Source of the DNA: Myxococcales bacterium
Lineage (GTDB): Bacteria; Myxococcota_A; UBA9160; UBA4427
Direction: 5' to 3'
Assembly: GCA_022563535.1 (NCBI GenBank)
Contig: JADFNE010000001.1
Coordinates: 23,964 to 87,963 of the forward strand
DNA: 64,000 nucleotides
Shown here: piece by piece, positions 8,939-18,163 of the stretch
How the letters are laid out: each line of letters begins with the position of its first letter
Position numbering within the stretch: the first letter of the stretch is position 1
Notes under the pieces: model-generated
Told to the model about the DNA's origin: nothing
What the model saw: the letters and a program-made list of their open reading frames with translations, nothing else
Database searches by the model: none
Made by a program: the position numbers and the translations under genes

Positions 8939-11078
8939 CGAGCTGTCTCAAGAAGAGCCGTCGAAGACCCCGGTAAGCCTGCGCGGCCAACGGTTCCGTG
9001 CCGTGATCGAGCCGCACGTGGGCTCGGCCTCCGATCTCTCGAATGGACCGGCTCTCGACGAGGGTCAGATCGAGCTGAAACACCGGCTCCAGGGTCTCGA
9101 GGCCTTCGGGATCCGCGGGATTGACCGCAATCCGACCCCCGCCTCCGCTGCCGAGTGCGCGACTCGGGAGACGGTTCGTCGCCCCGGGAATCTCCCGGCG
9201 GATGCGCGCGGCAAGTACCTCGTCGACGCGGCTCTGAAGACGTACCTCGACATTTTCTGTGCGGCCTCGAACCAGCGCCGCGTCCGCCTGCGGCAGCACG
9301 ACCCGCACCGAGTCGATCTTCTCCCCCAGTACATATCCGATCAGCTCTCCCTTGCGCACGAAGCGTCCGGGTAGATCGATGGGTTGGGAAATCACGAAGA
9401 CACCGGCAGCCGGACTTCTTACGACCATCTCGCCGACACGCTCCCGGGCGTACTCGAGTTCCGCGGCAATCGTTTCGACTTCCTCGGCCGTGATCCGAGC
9501 CTTGACGCGTTCGCGACCGCGCTCCGATTGATGGCGGGCCCGAACCTCCCGCAGCTTCGCCTCGAGCACGGCGACGTGCGCCTCGAGCGATGGATCCCGG
9601 GTGAGGATCAGCGGCTGGCCCGGCTCCAGCAGTTCGTCGGGTTCGGCGAGAACCCGGAGCACGAACCCGTCCGCGCGGGCGCGAACCTCGGCTCCTTCCG
9701 GTGGCCAGACGACGCCCTCGGCTCGCGTTCGGGAGGGAAGCGGCAGCAACAGAGCCAGCACCGCCAGTACCAGCGCGATGCCTCCGGTGATGGCCAGCGC
9801 CTGGGGTCGCTTTTCTCCCAGCCGCGGATTCGTCAACAGGAAGGCGATCTGTCGCAGCAGCGGCACCACGATCTGCATCGTGACGGCGAACAACGCGAGG
9901 ACGACCCCCACGACGAAGAATCGGCCCGCTACAAAAATGGCAATTCCAAAAAGGATCACGAACCGGTAGATGAAGGACGCTACCCCGTAACAGAGGAACC
10001 ATGCAGTCTCTCCGCGCGCCGTCACAGGGCTTCGCACCCTTTCCATCCGGCACACGTAGCGCAGCGCCAGGCTCGACAAATACTGGCGTGAGCGGGTGGC
10101 GAGGTTGGGGATCTCGATCAGGTCCGAGAGGACGTAGTAGCCATCGAAGCGCAGCAGGGGGTTTCCGTTGAAGAGGAGAGTGGAGACGCCTGCGATCCAG
10201 ATCACGTGCCATGCGATCGACCGAACCAGCCCCGGCTCGACATTCGCCCAGACCAAAAGTGCCACCGCGGTCACGAAGAGCTCGACCAGGATGCCCGCCG
10301 CGCCCACGAGCGCACGCCGCCATTTGCTGGGGAAGACGGACGCGGAAGACGCATCGACATAGGGGATGGGCATGAGTACGAGGACCATGATTCCGGTCTC
10401 GCGGACCTCACCGCCCCAAAGTTTGGTCGCGTAGGCGTGGCCGAGTTCGTGCACGATTTTCACGGCCGGATAGAGAATGGCAAAGAGCATCACGCTGCGC
10501 GGATCGAGCATCTCGCTGTTGATGCCCTCGGTCAGTTCACTCCAGCGGGAGCCGGCGACCGCGATCGCCCATCCTACGAGCAGTAGCCAGATGGTTGCCG
10601 CCGGCCAGCTGAATAGAGGTCTCACCAGGTGAAGGGTGCGGGCCAGGAATTCGTCGGGATCGAAGAGTGGGAACTTCAAGGAGAGGGGGTTCGTAAACCG
10701 GCGCCACCACTCGCCCTCGGAGCGGCGCTGCTGGCGGCGAAACAGCTCGACGGTGTCGGGCGGCACATCGCAGCGAAGCACGTCCGCGAAGTGCAGCAGA
10801 CCGAGGAGGCGGATGGCCTCATCCTGTGTGGGACCGTCTTCGCCCAGGCGCTCGTAGCTGAGTTCCCAGATTTCCTGGATCGTCCGTTCCCCGTCCATCA
10901 GGCCAACGAGCTGGTAGGCGGATGGCGTCAGCCGGTGGCATCGCCCGTTGGATCGATCCTGGAGCACGTACCACAGGTCGCCCCGATAGAGGTGCCGATG
11001 GAAGTGCGCATGCTCCCGAATTTGCGGCTTGAGGATGGCGACCCGGTACCACGAAACACTGAAAAGGTTTTCGCTCAT
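8931..11078 (-). CDS. PqqD-like / M50 (site-2 protease-like) / HlyD fusion membrane protein
   Basis: 715 aa from ATG 11078, which lies 10 bp after the stop of the preceding gene. An earlier in-frame ATG at 11189 would overlap that gene by 101 bp. Residues about 25-100 resemble a PqqD-like winged-helix domain (YRGDLWYVLQD, LTPSAYQLVGLMDGERT). A multi-spanning M50-type domain follows, with HELGH at 210-214 and the partner motif NGNPLLRFDGYY. Further membrane spans lead to a periplasmic HlyD-like part with split lipoyl motifs (VRARADGFVLRVLAEPDE and VRSPAAGVFVISQP). The HExxH and the NP...D motif are intact, so metalloprotease activity is possible. Alternatively the fold may serve only as a membrane scaffold. 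It probably forms the inner-membrane core of the export complex with the neighbouring adaptors and SecA paralogue (inference). Confidence 0.85.
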   Translation of the reverse strand: MSENLFSVSWYRVAILKPQIREHAHFHRHLYRGDLWYVLQDRSNGRCHRLTPSAYQLVGLMDGERTIQEIWELSYERLGEDGPTQDEAIRLLGLLHFADVLRCDVPPDTVELFRRQQRRSEGEWWRRFTNPLSLKFPLFDPDEFLARTLHLVRPLFSWPAATIWLLLVGWAIAVAGSRWSELTEGINSEMLDPRSVMLFAILYPAVKIVHELGHAYATKLWGGEVRETGIMVLVLMPIPYVDASSASVFPSKWRRALVGAAGILVELFVTAVALLVWANVEPGLVRSIAWHVIWIAGVSTLLFNGNPLLRFDGYYVLSDLIEIPNLATRSRQYLSSLALRYVCRMERVRSPVTARGETAWFLCYGVASFIYRFVILFGIAIFVAGRFFVVGVVLALFAVTMQIVVPLLRQIAFLLTNPRLGEKRPQALAITGGIALVLAVLALLLPLPSRTRAEGVVWPPEGAEVRARADGFVLRVLAEPDELLEPGQPLILTRDPSLEAHVAVLEAKLREVRARHQSERGRERVKARITAEEVETIAAELEYARERVGEMVVRSPAAGVFVISQPIDLPGRFVRKGELIGYVLGEKIDSVRVVLPQADAALVRGRTENVEVRLQSRVDEVLAARIRREIPGATNRLPSRALGSGGGGRIAVNPADPEGLETLEPVFQLDLTLVESRSIREIGGRAHVRLDHGTEPLAAQAYRGLRRLFLRQLGV

Positions 11079-11088
11079 CGCAGATGTC

Positions 11089-12840
11089 TCATGGCATCCA
11101 TGTCCAGAGCCACAAACGCAGCCAATCGAACAGGCTGTGGGTCCAGATCCAAAATAGACTCCGTTCTCCGACCTGGATCTTGGCCACACCTTCCATTCCC
11201 GGGCGCAGGCCGCGAGTCGGTTTTTCGAGTCGGGCGTCGACCCTGAAGAAGTTGCGGCCGTCTTCGGCAGTCGCCACGGGCGTGATGCGCTCGACGAGCA
11301 TCGACAGTGGCTTGCCGGGCAGCGCGGATAGCGTGAGCTGACCGCTCTGGCCTACCGAGACGTAAGCGATGTCTCGCTCGTCGACTTCGAGGATGATGCG
11401 GAACCCTTCGACTGGCGCGAGTTCAAAGAGCACATCTCCCCGCTCGACCGGTGATCCCATCGATTGGCTGAGATCTCCCCGGACAATGATGCCACCGAAG
11501 GGAGCGACGAGGCGGGTGCGAAGCAGGTTTTCCTCCAAGAGCTCGAGTTGGGCCCCGGCCTGGGAAATTTTGGCGCTGATGATGTTCACCTGTGCCCGGT
11601 CGCGCACCGCCAACGCCTCGCGATACTCTTTTTTGAGTTGGTCCTTCCTTCCCGTCCACTTCCTGCGCTCCAGCAGCAGATCGCGGTCGTCGAGTCTTGC
11701 CAACACTTGCCCCTCTCTCACCACGTCGCCGGCGCGGACATTGGCCTCCGCGATGTATCCGTCCAGGCCCGCCACAATGGCGCGCTGAACCCGGCCTTCC
11801 AGTGTCGCCTCGGCGGTCAACCGGTAGTCTCCGCGCGCAAAGACGAGGAACCCCAGCGCGATTAACAGCAAAGCGCCAGCTAGCTTCGGCGTCGCGCGTC
11901 CGGGCTGCGAGAGTTCGGCTCGGCGCTCGGCGAAGAAGATCCTGCACCGCTCGAGTGCACTCGCGCCCGCTTTCTGCTGGAGCACGAGCGCCGGCCCGAG
12001 GAGTGCTGCAACGTCCTCGCAAAGCTGGAACGTGGACGCATTGAACGGCTGTCCGGTCGAACTGCGCTCGAAGGTAATCGCTCCAATGATCTTGCCATCG
12101 CTGGCCATCGGTACCGTGATCACGGTGCTCGTGCCGTGCTGTTGCATGAGCGCTACGTGCTCGCGGGTGATGCGTGTCGCTGCTTCGGGCAATGGCGGGC
12201 AGACGATTGCGGTGTCCTGGTCCGCAGCTTCGTCCATCGCGGCAGCCAGACTCTGGGCGAGTTGCATTCGCGCATCGAAGTCTGCACTGTGGGACAGCGC
12301 CTCGACGCGGATGCCAGCCCTGCGCATCATGCCGATGCTTACTCGTTCACAGTCGAGTCGTGTTGCGAGCTCGGTCGCGACCGCGGTGGCGCCAGCTTGA
12401 AAACGTCCCTGCTCGAGGGCGATTTCGACCAGTTCGAGCGCCGTCACCAACTGCGTCGATGCAGCTTCGCGCTCCAACAGCGCCTCGAGCCAGCACGTCC
12501 CCAGTCGCAGCAGATCGGCTACGGGCTCGAGCTCGGACGCCTTCGCGTCTTCGACCTCGACCGCAATGGCACCGGTTCGCGTGCGGAGCGAGATCGGAAT
12601 CGCAATCTGGCAGCGCCCGTTGGGGAAACCCTTGCTGGGGGGACGGACCTCGGTGACGACCTCTCGCCCGGTCAAGGCGGAGTTGGCCGTCGCATCGAGT
12701 GCCGCGGAGTCGATATCGCCAGTAGGCCATCGCGCTAGCGAGGCGGCCCCTGATTGCTCGGCGAGAACCAGGACACCCTGGGTTACGCCTCGGATCAGTT
12801 GACACTGCCGTTTCAGCCAGGTCTGGGCCGCCGATTCCAT
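11089..12840 (-). CDS. GAF-domain / HlyD-like fusion membrane protein
   Basis: 583 aa from ATG 12840 (AAGGA 11 nt upstream; the earlier in-frame ATG at 12927 lacks support). Residues about 130-300 are GAF-like (ATELATRLDCERVSIGMMRR and a hydrophobic core typical of the fold), preceded by a weaker GAF-like region. A single membrane span (about 320-340) follows. The periplasmic HlyD-type module has LDGYIAEANVRAGDVVREGQVLARLDD, a coiled coil, and LVAPFGGIIVRGDLSQSMGSPV, and the protein ends with a hydrophobic C-terminus. A cytosolic sensory domain on a periplasmic adaptor could gate export by a small ligand (inference). It is the first gene of the five-gene minus-strand operon and diverges from the hybrid kinase gene. 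Confidence 0.83.
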   Translation of the reverse strand: MESAAQTWLKRQCQLIRGVTQGVLVLAEQSGAASLARWPTGDIDSAALDATANSALTGREVVTEVRPPSKGFPNGRCQIAIPISLRTRTGAIAVEVEDAKASELEPVADLLRLGTCWLEALLEREAASTQLVTALELVEIALEQGRFQAGATAVATELATRLDCERVSIGMMRRAGIRVEALSHSADFDARMQLAQSLAAAMDEAADQDTAIVCPPLPEAATRITREHVALMQQHGTSTVITVPMASDGKIIGAITFERSSTGQPFNASTFQLCEDVAALLGPALVLQQKAGASALERCRIFFAERRAELSQPGRATPKLAGALLLIALGFLVFARGDYRLTAEATLEGRVQRAIVAGLDGYIAEANVRAGDVVREGQVLARLDDRDLLLERRKWTGRKDQLKKEYREALAVRDRAQVNIISAKISQAGAQLELLEENLLRTRLVAPFGGIIVRGDLSQSMGSPVERGDVLFELAPVEGFRIILEVDERDIAYVSVGQSGQLTLSALPGKPLSMLVERITPVATAEDGRNFFRVDARLEKPTRGLRPGMEGVAKIQVGERSLFWIWTHSLFDWLRLWLWTWMP

Positions 12841-13066
12841 GATCAACCGAATCCTTGAATGTCCTACGAATCTTCGGGGGCATTTCCGCGCCCCAGAAGG
12901 GAAATTTGGCGTCCGTCGCCAGCTCACCTTCGGCGTTTCGGCGACTTCTCATGAGAGGTCGTGGGGCATCGCTTTCTTAAAGTTTGAAGCTGCGGATCTC
13001 CGATAAGCGGAGCAATGAAGCTCCTGCGGCTCCGGGGCGACCGGTGCGGCCAGATGGCTTCGGCCC
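12841..13066. promoter_or_regulatory. Divergent intergenic control region
   Basis: 226 bp between the start of the export operon (minus) and the hybrid kinase gene (plus). It must hold promoters for both directions, although I could not assign convincing -10/-35 pairs. A small inverted repeat CTCCG-ATAAG-CGGAG lies near 13000-13014. Confidence 0.4.
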
Positions 13067-15988
13067 ATGGATATACGACCAATGCAACTCAGTCTTGCAA
13101 GCAAGATCAACATGGCGATCGGAGCGCTCACAGCGCTCACGACAATCGTCCTGGGCGTCCTGTTGTTCAACGTAATGAGCGAGGACAAAGAGCGCGCGCT
13201 GGTAAACCGCGGCGCCGAGATCGCGGAGATCATCGGCGATTCCAGCCGTCGCGCGTCCTACACCGGGAACCGTGAAGAGGCACAGAGCATTCTCACTGGG
13301 CTCGCTGTCCGCCCGGACGTCGCCTACGCGCGGATTCTCGCGGCGGACGGATCGACCCTCGCCGCCCGGGTCATTCAGAGCGAGATGGCTCTTCCCGAAG
13401 CCTATTCCCCGGAAATGCTCCGGGAAGGGAAGCCTCAATTTACGGAGTTCTCGGATCGCATCAGCGACGCCCGCTATCTCGATCTGCTCGTGCCGATTCG
13501 CAGTGACACACCCCGCGGTCGGGCCAGCTTGTTGGCCGAGCTGGCACCTGGCACTCAACTTCCCCGCGTCGTCGGTTTTGTCCAGCTGGGTATCAGCAAA
13601 CAAAACATCGAGCAGGAGCTTACTACGCTGCAGTACACCGTCGCGTCGATGGGTCTTCTCCTCGCCGTCGCCGTGTCGGCACTGGGCATGCTGATTTCGC
13701 AGCGCCTCACTCAACCGATCCGACGTTTGGCGGTCATTACCCGGGATATTGCGGGCGGTAATTTCGAACAGGAAGTCGACGTCGAGGCCAGCGACGAGGT
13801 CGGCGAACTGGCGGGTGCTCTCGATCACATGCTTTCCCGGCTCCGGGACTACCGCAACCAGGTGCGGGATCATCAACTGATCTTGGAAGGTCAGGTCCGC
13901 GAACGGACGATCGAACTGGAGCAGCGGACCGAGGAAGCTGTCGAGTTGGCTACCCAGGCCAATATCGCCAACCGCACCAAGTCGGAATTCCTGGCCAACA
14001 TGAGTCACGAGATCCGCACGCCGATGAATGGCGTGCTCGGGATGACGGAGTTGCTGCTCGACACCGAGCTGAACACGCGCCAGCGGCGATTCGCCGACAC
14101 CATTCAGCACTCCGCGAGAATTCTGCTCGGGCTGATCAATGACATCCTCGACTTCTCCCGTGCCGAAGCCGGAAAGCTGCAGCTAGAGCTCACCGCCTTT
14201 GACGTGCGCGACGCCATCGATGACGTGGGCGATCTACTGGCCGACCAGGCCCAGGGCAAAGGGCTGGAACTCGCGATCTTTGTCGGGGATGACGTCCCCC
14301 GCTTGATTCGCGGTGACATGGTCCGGGTGCGTCAGATCTTGATGAATCTCGTCGGGAACGCGATCAAGTTCACCGAGCGAGGCGAAGTGATCGTACGCGC
14401 GTCCCTGATCGCGGGAAACTCCGGAGCAGGGGAGGCCGAACCGCACTGCAAGTTGAGATTCACGGTGACCGATACGGGGATCGGAATCCCCGAATCCGAT
14501 CGAAGCCGCATCTTCGAGTCCTTCACCCAGGCGGACGGCTCGATGGCGCGTCGGTACGGTGGGACCGGCCTTGGGCTCGCGATTTGTCAACAACTCGTCG
14601 AACTGATGGAGGGACAGATCGGGATCGAGAGCGAAGTGGGGAAGGGCTCACAAGCCTGGTTCCAGATCGACGTGGGGATTGCGAACGAGTCCGAGATCGA
14701 AGGCGATCCGGAGCACGGAGTGCTGAACGGCGCCCGGGTACTCATCGTGGACGACAACGCTACGAATCGCAACATCCTACGGCATCACCTCGACGCCTGG
14801 CGCGCCTCGTCCAGCGAGAGCGAGGACGGACCCTCGGCTCTGGAGGCCGTGCGATCGGCCGCAGCCCGGAACGCTGCCTTCGACCTGGTAGTCCTGGACA
14901 TGATGATGCCCGGTATGACCGGGCTCGACGTGGCACGTGCAATTCGCCTGGAACCGAACATCCCGCAGCCGCGCCTGGTAATCCTCACCTCCATGGGCTT
15001 CTCCCCCGATCCCGCGGAGGAGTTGCGACTCGAAATTTCGGGACGGCTGACCAAGCCGGTGCGCAAGAACGAACTTCGTCGGGCGTTGTCGAGTGCGCTC
15101 GACCGCTCCACTTCGAAGTCCGCACAACACAGCTCCCCAACGCAGCCCAAATCAAGCGTCGTCCGTTTTCAAGGGCGCATTCTCATTGCCGAGGACAACG
15201 AGGTGAACGCGGAGGTTACGACCGCGATGCTCGAGGCGATTGGTTGCGAGGTGCAGACGGCCGAGAATGGTCAGCTTGCCATCGAGAGACTCGAAACCGA
15301 ATCCTTCGATCTCGTATTGATGGATTGCCAGATGCCCATCGTCGATGGCTTCGAGGCAACTCGCCGAATCCGCGAACTCGAAGCGTCGGCCCAGGCCGCC
15401 GGCCAGGAGGTCAAACGCCTGCCGATCGTTGCACTCACGGCTCACGCCATGCAAGGCGATCGCGAGAAGTGCTTGGCGGCTGGGATGGACGAGTACCTCA
15501 CCAAGCCTTTCACGAGGAGCGAGATGAGCCGAATTCTGAAGCAATGGTTGAGGGAGGACGTTGTTGCCGCAGTGATTAAACCCAGCGAAGAACCCACTGC
15601 TCCCACCGCTCCCGCCGTTGCCGAATCGTTGAGCATCGACCCGACCGCGCTCGAGAACCTGTTGGAACTCCAACAGCGCGGGAACACGGGTCTGCTCGAA
15701 CGGGTTGTGACCACGTACCTTGCATCTTCCAGCCGGCTTTCGGCCCAGCTCCGCGACGCGGTCGAGGCCGGCAATGCGACGGGAATGGCCAAGGCCGCCC
15801 ACACCCTGAAATCCAGCAGTGCCCAGGTTGGTGCGATGAAACTCTCTGCCCTCGCAAAGGAGATGGAATCGCGCGGCCGCGCGGGATCACTCGATGGAGC
15901 GAGCGGGCATTTGGACGAACTCTTGCTGGAACTCGAGTCGGTCCAGGAAGAGTTGGCTGCATCGCGATTCGGCGCGAGTGATGAGTAG
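13067..15988 (+). CDS. BarA-type hybrid sensor histidine kinase (HAMP-HisKA-HATPase-REC-REC-HPt)
   Basis: A 973-aa tripartite hybrid kinase for multistep phosphorelay. Membrane spans lie at about 16-36 and 190-212 around a periplasmic sensor, followed by HAMP to about 265 and a coiled coil. HisKA has His314 in [12 protein letters not shown]. The HATPase has [17 protein letters not shown] and GGTGLGL. The first receiver has Asp611 (VVLDMMMPG), the second has Asp753 ([12 protein letters not shown]), and the HPt domain has His912 ([11 protein letters not shown]). All phospho-acceptors are intact. The ATG at 13082 is an equally good start. The next gene overlaps by 8 bp, so the REC-GGDEF-EAL protein is the likely phosphorelay target, linking this sensor to c-di-GMP. 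Confidence 0.93.
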   Translation: MDIRPMQLSLASKINMAIGALTALTTIVLGVLLFNVMSEDKERALVNRGAEIAEIIGDSSRRASYTGNREEAQSILTGLAVRPDVAYARILAADGSTLAARVIQSEMALPEAYSPEMLREGKPQFTEFSDRISDARYLDLLVPIRSDTPRGRASLLAELAPGTQLPRVVGFVQLGISKQNIEQELTTLQYTVASMGLLLAVAVSALGMLISQRLTQPIRRLAVITRDIAGGNFEQEVDVEASDEVGELAGALDHMLSRLRDYRNQVRDHQLILEGQVRERTIELEQRTEEAVELATQANIANRTKSEFLANMSHEIRTPMNGVLGMTELLLDTELNTRQRRFADTIQHSARILLGLINDILDFSRAEAGKLQLELTAFDVRDAIDDVGDLLADQAQGKGLELAIFVGDDVPRLIRGDMVRVRQILMNLVGNAIKFTERGEVIVRASLIAGNSGAGEAEPHCKLRFTVTDTGIGIPESDRSRIFESFTQADGSMARRYGGTGLGLAICQQLVELMEGQIGIESEVGKGSQAWFQIDVGIANESEIEGDPEHGVLNGARVLIVDDNATNRNILRHHLDAWRASSSESEDGPSALEAVRSAAARNAAFDLVVLDMMMPGMTGLDVARAIRLEPNIPQPRLVILTSMGFSPDPAEELRLEISGRLTKPVRKNELRRALSSALDRSTSKSAQHSSPTQPKSSVVRFQGRILIAEDNEVNAEVTTAMLEAIGCEVQTAENGQLAIERLETESFDLVLMDCQMPIVDGFEATRRIRELEASAQAAGQEVKRLPIVALTAHAMQGDREKCLAAGMDEYLTKPFTRSEMSRILKQWLREDVVAAVIKPSEEPTAPTAPAVAESLSIDPTALENLLELQQRGNTGLLERVVTTYLASSSRLSAQLRDAVEAGNATGMAKAAHTLKSSSAQVGAMKLSALAKEMESRGRAGSLDGASGHLDELLLELESVQEELAASRFGASDE

Positions 15989-18143
15989 CGGGCATGGGGT
16001 CAACCCGGTGATCCGGGTGCTGGTGGTGGACGACGATCCAGTGATCCGGCTGCTCGCCTGTCAGTCTCTTTCCGCGATGGGCATGACACCCGCAGAGGCC
16101 GAAAACGGTCAGGATGCGTTGGCGATCCTCGAGAACACTCCGCTGAGCCTGGTGATCCTGGACGTGGAACTCCCGGGGCGGAACGGTCTGGAAATTTGCG
16201 CGGAAATGCGAGCGCTTGCGGCCGGTCGCGAAATTCCGATTTTGATCATCACCGGTCGCGAGGACTCCGAGGTGATCGAACGGGCCTTTGAGGTGGGCGC
16301 CACGGATTTCATCGGAAAGCCGATCGACTGGCAGCTGCTCCAGCACCGTGTCCGTTTTTTGATGCGAGCTCAGGGAGCCATCTCAGAGCTTCGGTCCATG
16401 CACACGGAGCTTCGCGAAAGTGAAGCGCGGCTGGCCAACGCGCAGCGGTTGGCGCGAATCGGAAACTGGGAATGGGTACCAGGCGATGAAGAGATGCTGT
16501 GGTCCGATCAGATCCACCGCATTTTTGAAATCCCGCAAGGCCCAGGAGTATCCACCCTCGAGAACTTCCTGGGTGTTGCCCATCCAGATGACCGCGAAGG
16601 TCTCGAAAAGGCGATCAACCGGGCGGCTGCTGAATCCGCGTCGTGGAGCCTCGACCACCGCATCGTGTTGCCCGAAGGCGAGGAGCGGGTCGTACGGCAA
16701 CAGGCGGAGGTGGTCACGGGGCCTTCGGGAGAGGCGTATCGCATTTCTGGGACGATGCAGGATATTACCGACCGGTTCCGCGCCGAGGAACAACTCCGCT
16801 ATCTCGCCTACTACGACGACCTCACCGCACTCCCGAACCGCAAGATGATGTTGGAGCAGATCGACCGGGCCATGCGCAGAGCCGAGATCAGCAAAGAGAT
16901 GGTGGGCCTGCTATTCCTCGACCTCGACCGGTTCAAGCGGATCAACGACATGTTTGGTCCCCAGTTGGGCGACTCGGTGCTCAAGGCGGTTGCGGATCGG
17001 TTGTTTGAATGCGTCCGCTATACGGACTACATCAGCCGCGCACAGCCGGCCGATGCCACCTCCCTCTCGAGAGTGGGTGGCGACGAGTTTGCGATTCTGC
17101 TGAACGGACTGAGTTCCTCGGAAGACGCTGCCCATGTGTCCCAGCGCATCATGGACGAGCTTCGAGTTCCCTTCACGGTGGACGGGCAGCGACTCGACCT
17201 GACCGTGACCCTGGGGATCGCTCTCTATCCAGCCGACGGTTCGGATGCTGAGACCCTGCTCCGCAACGCTGGCGTTGCGCTAGACCAGGCCAAGGCGCTG
17301 TCTCACAACAGCTGCCAGTTCTTCGACGAGTCGATGAACAAGAGAGTGATTCGAAACATGCAGCTCGAAACGGGGCTGCGATCGGCCATCGAGCGCGACG
17401 AACTGAGGGTCCACTATCAGCCGCAGATCGATGCGCACTCGGGCGAGATCGTTTCCGTGGAGGCTCTGGTTCGCTGGACCTCCTCGGAACTCGGCATCAT
17501 CAACCCCGTCGAATTCATTCCGGTGGCGGAGGAGTCCGGCCTGATCTTTACCCTGGGCGAATGGGTGTTGAGAACGGCTTGCACCCAGATTCGAGCCTGG
17601 CACGACGCGGGACTTCCCGAAATCGGGGTTGCGGTCAACGTCTCGAGCCATCAGCTGAAGCAGGGTGGTTTTGAGGAGGTCGTCGAGCGGGCGCTGCGGG
17701 ATGCGAACCTCGATACAAAGTTTCTCGAGCTCGAGATCACGGAGAGCGCCGTAATTGGGACGGAACCCGCTGTCGTCGCAACACTGAAGCGGTTGCGTGG
17801 AATGGGTATCCGTCTGGCCCTCGACGACTTTGGCACGGGTTGTTCGTCACTCAGCGACTTGGTCGAGTTTCCGATCACCAACCTGAAGATCGACCAGTCC
17901 TTCGTACGGCAGATCGGCGAAAACCAACATGCGAACGCGATCACCGCCGCCGTGCTGGCGATGGGACACAACCTGTCGCTCAGCGTCACCGCGGAAGGGG
18001 TCGAAACCGAGCCGCAGCTGGAGTTTCTGCGCGCCAGGCGATGCGACATCTATCAGGGCTACCTGTTCAGCAGACCCCTGGCGGCGGAAAAACTGGAGAA
18101 CCTTCTGCGCACGCCAGGGGGGATTCGGCCGTTGCCGGTCTAG
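15981..18143 (+). CDS. REC-PAS-GGDEF-EAL response regulator
   Basis: 720 aa from ATG 15981, inside the end of the hybrid kinase gene (ATGAGTAG overlap); an upstream in-frame ATG at 15894 lies deeper in the kinase gene. The receiver domain (about 10-125) has the acidic cluster DDD, Asp61 (ILDVELPG) and Lys113. A PAS domain spans about 150-270. GGDEF domain: [12 protein letters not shown] near residue 365, with no RxxD I-site before it. EAL domain: VEALVRW near 494, [26 protein letters not shown] and QGYLFSRPL, consistent with an active phosphodiesterase. It could both make and degrade c-di-GMP, with phosphorylation by the upstream kinase setting the balance (inference). Confidence 0.92.
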   Translation: MSSGHGVNPVIRVLVVDDDPVIRLLACQSLSAMGMTPAEAENGQDALAILENTPLSLVILDVELPGRNGLEICAEMRALAAGREIPILIITGREDSEVIERAFEVGATDFIGKPIDWQLLQHRVRFLMRAQGAISELRSMHTELRESEARLANAQRLARIGNWEWVPGDEEMLWSDQIHRIFEIPQGPGVSTLENFLGVAHPDDREGLEKAINRAAAESASWSLDHRIVLPEGEERVVRQQAEVVTGPSGEAYRISGTMQDITDRFRAEEQLRYLAYYDDLTALPNRKMMLEQIDRAMRRAEISKEMVGLLFLDLDRFKRINDMFGPQLGDSVLKAVADRLFECVRYTDYISRAQPADATSLSRVGGDEFAILLNGLSSSEDAAHVSQRIMDELRVPFTVDGQRLDLTVTLGIALYPADGSDAETLLRNAGVALDQAKALSHNSCQFFDESMNKRVIRNMQLETGLRSAIERDELRVHYQPQIDAHSGEIVSVEALVRWTSSELGIINPVEFIPVAEESGLIFTLGEWVLRTACTQIRAWHDAGLPEIGVAVNVSSHQLKQGGFEEVVERALRDANLDTKFLELEITESAVIGTEPAVVATLKRLRGMGIRLALDDFGTGCSSLSDLVEFPITNLKIDQSFVRQIGENQHANAITAAVLAMGHNLSLSVTAEGVETEPQLEFLRARRCDIYQGYLFSRPLAAEKLENLLRTPGGIRPLPV

Positions 18144-18163
18144 ACTGCGGTCAACCGAGAAGC

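Noticed and set aside
8575-10323. 582-aa open frame in another minus-strand frame over the M50 fusion and SecA genes
   Set aside because: Arg/Gly/Pro-rich out-of-frame translation crossing the boundary of two real genes.
12977-14110. 377-aa open frame antisense to the hybrid kinase
   Set aside because: Shadow of the kinase gene, without recognisable motifs or RBS.
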